From: Leptospiraceae bacterium
GTDB lineage: Bacteria > Spirochaetota > Leptospiria > Leptospirales > Leptonemataceae
Direction of reading: 5' to 3'
Assembly: GCA_002717505.1 (NCBI GenBank)
Contig: PBEB01000073.1
Span: 1 to 42,531 of the forward strand
DNA: 42,531 nucleotides
Shown here: piece after piece, positions 25,274 to 33,899 of the stretch
How positions within the stretch are numbered: the first letter of the stretch is position 1
Layout of the letters: the number at the start of each line of letters is the position of its first letter
Made by a program: the position numbers and the translations under genes
The notes under the pieces: generated by a model
What the model saw: the letters and a program-made list of their open reading frames with translations, nothing else
Told to the model about the DNA's origin: nothing
Databases searched by the model: none

Positions 25274-25566
25274 AACGGAAGTTATCAGAAAGACCTGGAT
25301 GCCGGATGACGGTGACCTCTTTTTGCATCCCTGGAGGCCACTACAGGCTTAGCAGAGGATTACTTCTTCAAATGAGCAATCTCCTGGATTCTTGTTGTCT
25401 ACGCTGAAGCATCCTTGATATCTATGATGCTCCTGGTATGGCTGGCCCATTAATTAGCTGCCAGTCGACATCTGTCACAAACAGTGTCGCTTTATTCAGA
25501 CAGATGCAGACCTTTCCGACTACTAAATTTGTTGCCCCGGTCGACGGTTCTAGCATATAAGTTTTT
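25274..25566. other. Intergenic region upstream of the HDOD operon
   Basis: In these 293 bases I see no protein-like frame, RNA gene, terminator hairpin with T tract, or repeat. The in-frame stop at 25558-25560 bounds the HDOD-protein frame on its 5' side. Any promoter for the three-gene operon must lie here but no convincing pair of hexamers was found. Confidence 0.4.
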
Positions 25567-27060
25567 GTGCTTCCATTTGATGCGCACAAAGAGAGAGGGA
25601 GTGCCCTCAAGGCTCTTCTGGCCGGGGAATTGATAACCATCCAATTTCCGGGATTGGTGGATCGCGAAGTAAACGAACTGTCCGATTTTTTGTATCGCCT
25701 GCTCTCTGAACTGGATCTCGCTTTCCTATCCGAGCCCACGTTTGTCATTGCCAGAGAGCTTCTTTCCAATGCCAGCAAAGCCAATGCAAAGCGGATCTAT
25801 CTTCATTTTGAAAACAAGGAATACGGTAACGAAGAGCAATATGCGAAAGCCATGAAAGGCTTTGCCAATCGTGTACTTGAACACTGGGAAGATTTTCGTA
25901 AACAGCACAAACAGAACGAGTACTATACGAAGCTCCTTTTTCAACTCAAAGATAAGCATTTGCACATCGAAGTCCGCAACAACGCCCCATTACTTCCCCG
26001 GGAAGTGGAGCGCATTCAATCCAGGCTTGAGCTCTTTAAAGAGCATCAAGAATTGGATGCGGTTTTTGCAACGGTGCGAGACGAATCTGAGGGTGCAGGC
26101 CTGGGACTTGTATTAACTCTGGTGCTTCTGCAAAATGCAGGGATTCCAGGAAATCATTTTCGCATAGATACCAACGGAGAAGAGACAATAGCGCGAATAG
26201 CGCTGCCGCGAGATCAGGAAGAGGCTCAGACCAGGAATCGCTATATCAAGAATGTGCTGGATGAACTGGACGCGCTGCCTTCCTTTCCAGAGAACATTCA
26301 GGAACTCTGGAATCTATGCAACAGTGAATCCTCTTCCATTCAGGTAATTACAGCCCGAGTAGAACGAGATCCTGCATTGACCGCTCAGGTCTTAAAACTC
26401 GCCAATTCCGCAGGATTCATGACTCGTACTCGAAACCCAGGACTGACCGATGCCATAAAGATTATTGGCCTGAAGGGACTGGGAAACCTGTTAATGGTAG
26501 CTGGCGCTCGTAAAATCATGACTACGCGCTACAAGAAGAAGGATTTGGAATCCATCTGGGATAATTCCAATCGGGTTTCCTTTTTTGCCGGCAAGCTGGC
26601 ACGTCAGGATTCCTACGCGCGAGACTTTGCCGGAGTCAGTGGACTGCTTTATGAACTGGGTAAAATCGTTTTAATCTCGATGAAACCGGAGCTCATTCAG
26701 CGTATTCAGGATATGCTGGAACGAGGCCGAATTCGCAATACTGCCATGATGGAAGAGGTGGCCCTGGGCATCGCGCATCCCGAGGTTGGGGCCATGCTGG
26801 CTGAGCGATGGCAGTTTCCTGAGCCCATTGTCCAGGCAATTCGTTACCAACAGAAGCCCCTTCAAGCCGAGGATCCGTATCGAAGACTGATTCACTGCGT
26901 CTATCTGGCCGTACGAATTCAGCAGGCTACTTCAGGGAACGTGGATTTCTTTTCCATCGAAGAAGACATTCGTCAGGACTTTGGCATCGAAAGCCCCATT
27001 CAGTTCGAGGGATTGGTGGAACGTTTGGAGAAGGATTACGAGCTATCCGGTGGAGGTTAA
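25567..27060 (+). CDS. GHKL-like ATPase domain fused to an HDOD signalling domain
   Basis: The 497-residue protein starts at a GTG, the first possible start after an in-frame stop at 25558. Residues about 20-215 are a histidine-kinase-like ATPase domain: N-box RELLSNASKAN (E64, N68) and G2 box SEGAGLGLVL (174-183). The G1 box Asp is missing (RNNAPLLP at 137-144). Residues about 229-430 are HDOD, a metal-free HD-like helical domain: LDALPSFPENIQELWNLC, VERDPALTAQVLKLANSAGF and AIKIIGLKGLGNLL. HDOD proteins commonly act as signalling scaffolds in chemotaxis, biofilm or cell-cycle pathways. The ATPase half is paralogous to the protein at 12169-12858. It is followed after 6 bases by an ABC ATPase and then a DUF115/MAF protein. 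Confidence 0.83.
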   Translation: MLPFDAHKERGSALKALLAGELITIQFPGLVDREVNELSDFLYRLLSELDLAFLSEPTFVIARELLSNASKANAKRIYLHFENKEYGNEEQYAKAMKGFANRVLEHWEDFRKQHKQNEYYTKLLFQLKDKHLHIEVRNNAPLLPREVERIQSRLELFKEHQELDAVFATVRDESEGAGLGLVLTLVLLQNAGIPGNHFRIDTNGEETIARIALPRDQEEAQTRNRYIKNVLDELDALPSFPENIQELWNLCNSESSSIQVITARVERDPALTAQVLKLANSAGFMTRTRNPGLTDAIKIIGLKGLGNLLMVAGARKIMTTRYKKKDLESIWDNSNRVSFFAGKLARQDSYARDFAGVSGLLYELGKIVLISMKPELIQRIQDMLERGRIRNTAMMEEVALGIAHPEVGAMLAERWQFPEPIVQAIRYQQKPLQAEDPYRRLIHCVYLAVRIQQATSGNVDFFSIEEDIRQDFGIESPIQFEGLVERLEKDYELSGGG

Positions 27061-27066
27061 TCCCCG

Positions 27067-27855
27067 GTGCACCAACCGCTCATAGAATTGACTGAGGTTT
27101 CCGTTCTTCGCGAAGGAAACTACCTATTGCAGCCCACTAGCCTGACGATGAATACCGGCGAGCACTGGGTATTGCTGGGTCCCAATGGCAGCGGCAAAAG
27201 CACGCTACTTGGCATTCTGGCTCTCGGGCTGTGGCCCTCGGCAGGCCATATGCAATTCTTCGGAGAGCGCTTACCAGGTAATCCTGTGTTTCCCATACAG
27301 CGAAACATCGGAATCTTTGAAACCAGAGATGCAGAGTCTTTGGCCCAGAATTATCCGCATTTGACTCTTCTGGATGTAGTGCTTTTCGGCGTCACCGGCA
27401 AATTACCGCTTTATTCGCAGCCGTCCGATTTGCAGATCCAGCAGGCAAAGAATCTCTTACAACGATTTCTAGGTCTGGATCTGTCCCATGCAGCGAGGTT
27501 CTGTAACCTTAGCTCCGGGGAGAGACGAAGAGTTCTGCTGATTCGAGCTCTGGCTGCCAGTCCTGAAATTCTTCTTCTGGACGAGCCGTTTGAAAGCCTG
27601 GATATCGGAGCCCAGTATTCCATTCAGGATCTGCTTGCGGAACTAGTCATGGAGTTGAAGTCCTCCATCCTGGTCTTGCATCGAATTCAGGAGATTCCTC
27701 AGTATGCATCACATGCCGGCCTGATGAAGGATGGACACCTCTGGAAATCGGGTCGCATTTCTGAAGTCATCAACTCTGGAAATCTAACCGAAACCTATGG
27801 TATCCCCCTGGAGGTGCGTCTGCACAACGGAAAGTACGAATGGAGTCGAACGTAG
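27067..27855 (+). CDS. Single-domain ABC-type ATPase
   Basis: The 262-residue protein is one complete ABC nucleotide-binding domain: Walker A GPNGSGKST (38-46), signature LSSGERRRV (148-156) and Walker B LLLDEPFESLD (169-179), followed by the switch His (VLHRIQ). It begins with a GTG 6 bases after the HDOD gene stop and runs 16 bases into the DUF115 gene, so all three are one transcript. No permease gene is adjacent. Sequence layout recalls the molybdate-type ModF/PhrA-like soluble ATPases, but substrate cannot be assigned. It is not obviously CcmA, although ccmB and ccmC lie about 4.6 kb downstream in the opposite direction. Confidence 0.88.
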   Translation: MHQPLIELTEVSVLREGNYLLQPTSLTMNTGEHWVLLGPNGSGKSTLLGILALGLWPSAGHMQFFGERLPGNPVFPIQRNIGIFETRDAESLAQNYPHLTLLDVVLFGVTGKLPLYSQPSDLQIQQAKNLLQRFLGLDLSHAARFCNLSSGERRRVLLIRALAASPEILLLDEPFESLDIGAQYSIQDLLAELVMELKSSILVLHRIQEIPQYASHAGLMKDGHLWKSGRISEVINSGNLTETYGIPLEVRLHNGKYEWSRT

Positions 27856-29732
27856 ACAACCTGCAAAGCGATGAAGCAAAGAATTCTCGAGTTACATGGA
27901 AGGAGTCTCGCAATGGGTATTCTGTTCCCTGCATCTTCGGAAAAGCGCAGGCCAGTCTCTATGATCCGCTCAGGGAAGCGAAAAGACAGATAGAAGCCCT
28001 GACAAACGAGCTCAGTGCTCACCCGGATTTGAAGCGAGTATTGATTGTGGGTTCCACGGGTCCGCTCTTTCTTCATGAATTAATAAAGTCCAATTTGCTG
28101 CGATCCTATGGATGGGCGGTCATAGAACCGGAGGCCGAAATCCGCGAGGCCGTCCTTAACTCTCTGGAACATGGGTTCAACTCCTCTCTTCTCCCGGGGA
28201 ATTCAAAAACCAGGGAAAACGACCACCATAAGGATGTCTCGCATCGTCGCGAGGAATCGCAGGAATCAGAAACACTCAATAAAATCGCAGTAGAAAGCCT
28301 GAGTCATCTACTATTGACCGAAGAAGAGGCAAATCGTTTCCTGGAGCTTCCCTGTCTGCTGTATCCCCTTCGTGGGGCCATGCAAAGTCATGCCGATTAT
28401 CAAGAGTTATTCCATCGTTTGAATAACCGGGCGCAACGGCGCCAGATTAATCGAAATACATTGGATCGCTTCGGGGCCCTCTGGATGCGAAACCTCTATG
28501 GGAATGCACTGTCCTTCAGAGAAAGCCGCTCCCTGAATGAGTTGAAGGATCTACACATCGGCAGACCCGTCGTTATTCTAGGTGCAGGACCTTCGTTGGC
28601 GCAACATCTTCCGGAACTTGCCCAACTGCAGACCCAGGATAATCCCCCGGTAATGATTGCCGTGGACACTGCTCTTTCCGTTTGTCATCTCCATGGCTTG
28701 CATCCGCATTATGCCTTAACTGTGGATCCACAACCCATAAATTTTTATCATCTAGCAGGAGAGTCTTCAAGCGAGAATAGACAGCAAAACCATCCGAGGG
28801 ACTCAGAACCGGAAACCAGAAGACACCAAAGACCGGAGACAACTCTAATCGCTGATCCGTCCTGCAGCCCTCTGGCATTGCGCAGATGGACGGGCCCGAT
28901 GGTGTCCACAGGGAATCCATTTCCCCTGGCCGAAAAGCTCTTTCAGTTCTGGAATCGCGAATTGCCCGATCAATTGTCTTATGGGGGCTCTGTAAGCACC
29001 AATGCCTACGATCTAGCTTTCTATCTGGGATGCAAAGAAATACTTCTGGTAGGCCAGGATCTCGGGTTTAGTCACACAAGGGTTCACGCTCGTGGCGCAG
29101 CATTAGAGGAATTATGGAGCTTCAGGGAGTCAAGGCTTCATTCCCGAGAGACGGCCAATTACAGGCAGCGTTTTGCTATTCCTGTAGTTCCTCTTTCTTC
29201 CGAAGACGGAAAATGGGTTCATTCCAACGATAAACTGCAGGTTTTTCATCAATGGTTCTCTCATCGCTTCGAAAGCGATCAACACCGTGCCAGGATTTCG
29301 CTACTCGCTTCCGATGGAGCTTCATTCAAGAATGCGACGTTATTTCATTCAGCCTGGGACTGGTGGAATTCCCTGGGTATGGTCAGCCACCCAACCGACG
29401 AATCCGTTCCTGAGATTTCAAATAGCGAAGACTCTTTCCCGGAGCGAGACAATGCCGACGATGATATGGTAGTGAGAGATGTAACACTCAAAAACATCCA
29501 AATGTTTTTGGATCAAGTGGAATCTCTGGGCGACATTGTGCACGATAGCTTTTTGAGTCGATGGCAAGAGTATGCTTCCTGTCTACGCATCGTCGGGGCT
29601 CCGCTACAGAAAGAAATTGAGGCTCTACTGAAAGAAGAATCCGTTTCACCGGAATTCCTGAGTGGAATCCAGCAGGAGTTAACGAAGCACAAAGTGCTTC
29701 TACGCAAACTCCTGGCCCGAATTGGCGCATAA
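27840..29732 (+). CDS. DUF115 / MAF-type motility-associated glycosyltransferase-like protein
   Basis: The 630-residue protein belongs to the DUF115 family (MptE-like Rossmann fold), whose bacterial members include the Maf proteins that glycosylate flagellin with nonulosonic acids. The key region is IGRPVVILGAGPSL at 240-253, then IAVDTALSVCHLHGLHPHYALTVDPQ, and GGSVSTNAYDLAFYLGCKEILLVGQDLGFS at 382-411. The insert at about 305-338 is polar and probably disordered. The N-terminal part (65-175) resembles a second, simpler nucleotide-binding fold. It overlaps the upstream ABC ATPase gene by 16 bases. A link to endoflagella is plausible in a spirochaete but no flagellar gene is present in the window. 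The precise sugar or target is unknown. Confidence 0.8.
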   Translation: MESNVDNLQSDEAKNSRVTWKESRNGYSVPCIFGKAQASLYDPLREAKRQIEALTNELSAHPDLKRVLIVGSTGPLFLHELIKSNLLRSYGWAVIEPEAEIREAVLNSLEHGFNSSLLPGNSKTRENDHHKDVSHRREESQESETLNKIAVESLSHLLLTEEEANRFLELPCLLYPLRGAMQSHADYQELFHRLNNRAQRRQINRNTLDRFGALWMRNLYGNALSFRESRSLNELKDLHIGRPVVILGAGPSLAQHLPELAQLQTQDNPPVMIAVDTALSVCHLHGLHPHYALTVDPQPINFYHLAGESSSENRQQNHPRDSEPETRRHQRPETTLIADPSCSPLALRRWTGPMVSTGNPFPLAEKLFQFWNRELPDQLSYGGSVSTNAYDLAFYLGCKEILLVGQDLGFSHTRVHARGAALEELWSFRESRLHSRETANYRQRFAIPVVPLSSEDGKWVHSNDKLQVFHQWFSHRFESDQHRARISLLASDGASFKNATLFHSAWDWWNSLGMVSHPTDESVPEISNSEDSFPERDNADDDMVVRDVTLKNIQMFLDQVESLGDIVHDSFLSRWQEYASCLRIVGAPLQKEIEALLKEESVSPEFLSGIQQELTKHKVLLRKLLARIGA

Positions 29733-29862
29733 CCCTCTACCCAGTCTGAACTGAAGAACTCGGAGCAGATCATAGCTGCATGCCGGATGATTTGTTACAA
29801 TCGCAAAAGCACGGAGCATCTCAATCGTCAGGTTGAGGTAAGCTCTGAAGCGAGGCGCTCAA

Positions 29863-30909
29863 TCACTGGTTGCAGATCAGAATAAAGCTGTCAAACTTCT
29901 GGCCGAGGAATATACGATTCCCCTGCGCGAGAGCTATGGTCGCCCCGCTGATTTCGTTGCCTGGATCCTGATAGGCCAGCGCAGAGGTTCCCTGGATTGC
30001 ATCCACCTGTAGGATGCGACTTGGTGCCTTCTCAGCAGAATAGCTTTCATGGCTGGACCAGGCCCAGGTACTGGGGATGGTGGCTACGAGTATTCGATCA
30101 GCCCCAGAAAAACTCAAGCGAGCCGGATGTCCAGTCAGGGAAACTCGAGCAAGCTTTCTGACTTCAGGACCGCTTCCTCTTTCCAGCGCTATTAATGAAC
30201 CTGATCCGCCTTCGCTAATCCAGAGTCTGGTCTGGTCTGGACTCAATGCAAGGCCCTCTGGATCACTGAGTTGTTGAAGAACACGGTAATAGGTTCCGTC
30301 CCGATAGTAGATTAAGGAACCAGACCCCAGAAACAAGGAGCTCAGACCATAATGCTCCACGAAGTTTCCGGATCTCCGATTCAGAACATAAAACTCATCC
30401 AGTCCCAGCCCCACAATGTCAGATGGGTATTCAATGAATCGATGACGGAATCGACCCATGAAGACCAGACTGGTCTTCTCTATGCGAAAAATCTCTACTG
30501 CGTGTTGAGCCACTCTGGCATGATTGAGGACAAACAGATACCGACTACCGCCCAGCACCAGAAGGTCGATGGCTTCGGGATGAAAGGGATATTCATCCCG
30601 GCCACTAAACGAAAAATCCAGCACCTGGTTTCGATTTCGCCCTGTGAGCGGTACAAATTTAATCGCGCCCTGATCCAGATATTCGTCCTGCGGATCCTGG
30701 TCTCTGCGGTCCTGTGTGGCAAGGATCAGTCGATCCACTCCGAACGCTGATCGGCTTTCCAGTGCCATGTCGGATGGGCCCGGTAGTCCGTTCACTTCTT
30801 CGCAGCGCGAAAAAGGAACTCTTTGCATCTTTGCGCAGTGCAAACCCAAAAGGGCGAACATAACAGTGACAACAATGAGTACATTTCCCGGCCGTAGCCT
30901 GAGTCCCAT
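29863..30909 (-). CDS. Lipoprotein with paraoxonase-like beta-propeller
   Basis: Starting at 30909 the protein has 348 residues with a signal peptide ending LLGLHC (Cys25). Longer starts at 30954, 30972 and 31101 are possible but give overlong signal sequences. The mature part resembles serum paraoxonase/SMP-30 type propellers: YLFVLNHARVAQHAVEIFRIE, HRFIEYPSDIVGLGLDEFYVLN, SDPEGLALSPDQTRLWISEG and the closing GATIALAQGNRIFLGQKFDSFILIC. The equivalents of PON1 His115, Asn168, Asn224, Asp269 and Asn270 appear as Glu, Ser, Ala, Pro/Ala and similar, while Asp169 and His134 seem kept. Lactonase or esterase activity is therefore uncertain. The protein is probably anchored on the envelope. Confidence 0.7.
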   Translation of the reverse strand: MGLRLRPGNVLIVVTVMFALLGLHCAKMQRVPFSRCEEVNGLPGPSDMALESRSAFGVDRLILATQDRRDQDPQDEYLDQGAIKFVPLTGRNRNQVLDFSFSGRDEYPFHPEAIDLLVLGGSRYLFVLNHARVAQHAVEIFRIEKTSLVFMGRFRHRFIEYPSDIVGLGLDEFYVLNRRSGNFVEHYGLSSLFLGSGSLIYYRDGTYYRVLQQLSDPEGLALSPDQTRLWISEGGSGSLIALERGSGPEVRKLARVSLTGHPARLSFSGADRILVATIPSTWAWSSHESYSAEKAPSRILQVDAIQGTSALAYQDPGNEISGATIALAQGNRIFLGQKFDSFILICNQ

Positions 30910-31088
30910 TCCTTTTGTTTGCCCGGCTGCAGATTTGAGGAAGATGCCTTTCATTGATTTGAAATTGCTCATGACAGAGAATACTCCATGGATGCTAGAA
31001 TCATTGCTTGAGTAAAGGGTTCGACGATGCCAAACCTGCGCACAATTCATCCGGAATTGATACTGAGGGCAGACCCTTGCCTTAAAGT

Positions 31089-31976
31089 TTAAGTAGGCCA
31101 ACCCGGGGCCTGTACAATTTCCCAGTGCGGATTCCCACCACGCGAGAGGAAACGATTATATTCCCAGGATTCATAGTATTCATCCCAGAAGAGATGATCT
31201 TCATGTCGAAAATCCGTACCATCTTTCAGATGAAGCCACAAACGGTGAAAATGAGGGAGGAACCTGGATATATCTTTCAAGTGAAACACATTCCAGTTTA
31301 CAGTTCCGTGGTCGATCACAAATGGATTGAAGAGCCGGCCAGGCTTCCATGTCCTGGAGGACACTATCTCTCGAATTCCCTGTTCCAGCTCACTGAAATC
31401 CATTTCGTCAAATAGCATCACATTCCATCTTGCAGTCTGATGCGCTTCGCCTACGGTATTTTGCATCCCGCTGGCGGGACCATAATGCTCGGGTTCAAAA
31501 TCGACCACGGCTCCGTCCTCTGTCTTCACCGAAGACACCGGAAAGAGTCTACATTGATAATAGATTCGATCACTCTGAAAGGCCGGATTTCGATCTTGCA
31601 CCGACCGATCCTCTAGCTCTTCGCCATTGGCACCGCCCATATAGGTCATTAAGAGCTTCGTCTTAAGTAGATACTGCTGTTCCTCAATTCGAAAGAGCTT
31701 TACCATATGCAGATTCGGCTCATCTCTTCGAGGCCTGGCTTCAGGTAGTAGCTGAGCCCCCCGCAACAACCAGGGGGATCGTTGCATGATTGCCCTGAGA
31801 ATCGGTTCACAGGACTCAGCCTCCGCATGGAGTACCGATAGCGATGGCCACTGAATAGGCTGATCCCAGAGAATGTAAGGAGTGCGAAAGGTATCCACGC
31901 AGATTCGGCAACCCTGGTCCCCATCGGTGGGCTCGGCCACAAGCTGATTAAGCTTCTTTACCTCACCCAGGTTCAC
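31089..31976 (-). CDS. Protein of unknown function in the ccm operon
   Basis: The 295-residue protein starts at a GTG at 31976, supported by GGAG six bases before it inside the end of the preceding gene and by a gap of only one base after that gene's stop. An ATG at 32069 would overlap by 92 bases and is less likely. There is no signal peptide or membrane helix. It is rich in aromatic and His residues, with stretches such as DHGTVNWNVFHLKDISRFLPHFHRLWLHLKDG near the C-terminus and HLFWDEYYESWEYNRFL. An early Cys pair (CRIC, about residue 23) could bind metal or heme. I recognise no family. The tight position after ccmB, ccmC and a CcmD-like gene suggests a link to cytochrome maturation, which is inference. 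Confidence 0.65.
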   Translation of the reverse strand: MNLGEVKKLNQLVAEPTDGDQGCRICVDTFRTPYILWDQPIQWPSLSVLHAEAESCEPILRAIMQRSPWLLRGAQLLPEARPRRDEPNLHMVKLFRIEEQQYLLKTKLLMTYMGGANGEELEDRSVQDRNPAFQSDRIYYQCRLFPVSSVKTEDGAVVDFEPEHYGPASGMQNTVGEAHQTARWNVMLFDEMDFSELEQGIREIVSSRTWKPGRLFNPFVIDHGTVNWNVFHLKDISRFLPHFHRLWLHLKDGTDFRHEDHLFWDEYYESWEYNRFLSRGGNPHWEIVQAPGWPT

Positions 31977-31977
31977 G

Positions 31978-32475
31978 TTATTCTCCAGTGTATACCGTGC
32001 GCTCTGCTTCTCGGACTGGTGATGATTTTTGCAGCGTCTGAAGCTTGCCATATATGCGACGTTGATCAATCAGAACATAGGTCAGATATCCGGCGAAAAG
32101 CAACAGAGTAAGCCCCAGAACCCAGATCAAACTCTCCAATCTTTTCTGGGAAGCTTCCGTAGCTCTCAGCAACTGAATGTGTTCCGCCAGATAAAATGTC
32201 TGGGGACCCACACCTTTCTCACCTGCCCGAGCAACCATAATATCATAGATACTCAGGGCAGTGGACTCATCCAGAGCTCGTATTGCCTCTCGGGCCATTC
32301 TGGGATTCATCATTTGAATCTCATCTGCCTTCGCTTCAAACTTTTCTCTTTCCGAGGTATTCTTCGGCTCATCAGCTGGCAGCCCTCCGGCCAGGAGCAA
32401 TCCGATGGTCACTATTGATAGCCATAGCCTTTTGTGATTCATAGCGATTTTCTTAACTGAAGCAAAATAGATCAT
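31978..32475 (-). CDS. Exported/membrane protein with a CcmD-like C-terminal helix
   Basis: The 165-residue protein starts at 32475, where the ATG overlaps the ccmC stop (ATGA) and AAGGGAG lies 8 bases upstream. An N-terminal hydrophobic segment (about 16-32) looks like a signal peptide. About 80 residues of helical, charged sequence follow (EREKFEAKADEIQMMNPRMAREAIRALD-like). A single membrane helix at about 114-135 leads to a basic tail (LIDQRRIYGKLQTLQK). The last 50 residues, helix plus basic tail, have the form of CcmD, the small subunit that accompanies CcmABC in heme handling. CcmD alone is usually 40-80 residues, so this is a longer version. The assignment is by context and shape only. 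Confidence 0.6.
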   Translation of the reverse strand: MIYFASVKKIAMNHKRLWLSIVTIGLLLAGGLPADEPKNTSEREKFEAKADEIQMMNPRMAREAIRALDESTALSIYDIMVARAGEKGVGPQTFYLAEHIQLLRATEASQKRLESLIWVLGLTLLLFAGYLTYVLIDQRRIYGKLQTLQKSSPVREAERTVYTGE

Positions 32476-33128
32476 TCAATCAACTCCCTTTCTTCCACCT
32501 CCCTGGATCGCTCATGCTGCAAACCCAGCACCAGCAACACCCAGAACAGCAGATGATAAGCCAAAACGTTCCACCAGAAAGCACTGGCAATCCGTTCATC
32601 CATATCTTTCAGAACTGGCCCCGGATGAAGATCCGTTTCTAGAACCCGTATAGCCAGCCAGGTAAATACCGATGCCGCCGCCGCAATGACAGCCCAGACC
32701 GCGCTATAGATTCCTCGCCGTTCTACATCGTCTGTAAAAAGGCGCACCAGGAAGTAGCCGCCGAGACACAGCAAAAGAATAAAAAAGCTCATCAACCTTG
32801 GATCCGAAAAGTTCCAGAATGTACCCCATGCGGTGTATGCCCAGATCGGACCCGAAATTACCACGCCCAGACTGAACAACACAGAGATTCTAGCATTCAC
32901 TACGTTCCATCGATCAAAAACCTGACGTCGGGTAACCAGATAAAGGATTCCAGAAACAGAGGCTATCAAAGGTGCATACAGAGCTACCCAGGCCACCGGA
33001 ACATGAATATAAAAGATGCGATGCGCCTGACCCTGCTCCAGTAAAACCGGAGGCACCAACAGGGCATAGATAGTTGTAATCGGTAGTACCGGAATAAAGA
33101 GGATCAGGATCCAGTAGAGTCGCTGCAT
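32472..33128 (-). CDS. ccmC: Heme transporter subunit CcmC
   Basis: CcmC is the membrane protein that presents heme on the periplasmic side for transfer to CcmE during cytochrome c maturation (system I). The 218-residue product has six hydrophobic segments. The tryptophan-rich motif WGTFWNFSDPRL is at 101-112. The two conserved axial histidines fit H42 (IHVPVAW) and H168 (DLHPGP). I start at 33128, preceded by GGAAGG eight bases upstream. An in-frame ATG at 33173 would overlap ccmB by 44 bases and add 15 unlike residues. One base separates it from the ccmB stop, and it overlaps the CcmD-like gene by 4 bases. No ccmA, ccmE or ccmF is seen in the window. Confidence 0.93.
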   Translation of the reverse strand: MQRLYWILILFIPVLPITTIYALLVPPVLLEQGQAHRIFYIHVPVAWVALYAPLIASVSGILYLVTRRQVFDRWNVVNARISVLFSLGVVISGPIWAYTAWGTFWNFSDPRLMSFFILLLCLGGYFLVRLFTDDVERRGIYSAVWAVIAAAASVFTWLAIRVLETDLHPGPVLKDMDERIASAFWWNVLAYHLLFWVLLVLGLQHERSREVEERELIE

Positions 33129-33129
33129 T

Positions 33130-33822
33130 TCAAGAGCCTTCCGTTGGTGAGATCCGCATGGTAAATAGCCCACCTACTAGAATATAGAACAAGGTCATAA
33201 GAGAGACTACACTGACAAGGCGATTATACTGAGCCGCTGCTACAACACCCTGTTCGGAAAAGGCTCCGGAGATTACCATAAACAGAGGCAGAGCAGCCGG
33301 AAAGAAAAGCACCGGTACAATCATTTCTCGGAACCGATTTCCCGAAGCCAGCACCACGACCATGGTTCCCAGAGAAGAGAGTCCAAGACAGCTGAGTATC
33401 ATTAACAGTAAAATCTGAAACAGGACATCCCCTTCAAACACCAGAGGTCGACCTGTGATAAGCAACCCCGTCACAGGCCAGCTGATCAGAAGCACTACAA
33501 GAAGAACGCTGCTACGAGAGAGCACACGGCCCAGGTACATTCCGATTCGATCCACGGGGGAAGCCAGGAGAACCTTCAGAGCCCCTCCTTCGCGATCCCG
33601 GCTGTGGCCCCGGCTGAGAATGACAACGGAGACGAAGAATAATGAAAGGATCAATCCGCCTCCGGAGTGCTCCTCTAGAGCTCGTCGCCCAAACGCATAG
33701 TAGTAAATAATATTTAGCGTTATTGCAAATGAGAGAAAGAAAAGAATGCTTCCAGGATGCTTGGCTTCCTGTCGAAGCTCCCAGCTCACCGTTCGCCCCG
33801 TGCTTCGCATCAATCCGAGCAT
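33130..33822 (-). CDS. ccmB: Heme ABC exporter permease CcmB
   Basis: The 230-residue protein shows six membrane segments and the CcmB layout. A short cytoplasmic N-terminus with RTVSWELRQEAKHPGS precedes the first helix. A loop contains SRDREGGALKVLLASPVDRIGMYLGRVLS, the family-typical E-x-G-(x)-LxxLLxSP region that contacts the ATPase CcmA. Glycine-rich helices follow (LSCLGLSSLGTMVVVLASG). CcmB forms the membrane channel with CcmA and CcmC. The partner ATPase is not encoded beside it here. It is the first gene of the ccmB-ccmC-ccmD-like-unknown unit and is divergent from the rhomboid-like gene. Confidence 0.92.
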   Translation of the reverse strand: MLGLMRSTGRTVSWELRQEAKHPGSILFFLSFAITLNIIYYYAFGRRALEEHSGGGLILSLFFVSVVILSRGHSRDREGGALKVLLASPVDRIGMYLGRVLSRSSVLLVVLLISWPVTGLLITGRPLVFEGDVLFQILLLMILSCLGLSSLGTMVVVLASGNRFREMIVPVLFFPAALPLFMVISGAFSEQGVVAAAQYNRLVSVVSLMTLFYILVGGLFTMRISPTEGS

Positions 33823-33899
33823 GGTTCAAACTAGAAAATCATCTTCCGCTGTAAATACACTTCTACTTGACCCGGCGCATCCAACCAGTGCCCTACCCT

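Noticed and set aside
27067..27855. CcmA, the ATPase partner of ccmB/ccmC
   Set aside because: It lies on the opposite strand 4.6 kb away in a separate operon with HDOD and DUF115 genes, and its sequence outside the generic ABC motifs gives no CcmA hallmark.
31977..32069. ATG start at 32069 for the unknown ccm-linked gene
   Set aside because: It would overlap the previous gene by 92 bases, whereas GTG 31976 has a well-spaced GGAG and follows the stop by one base.
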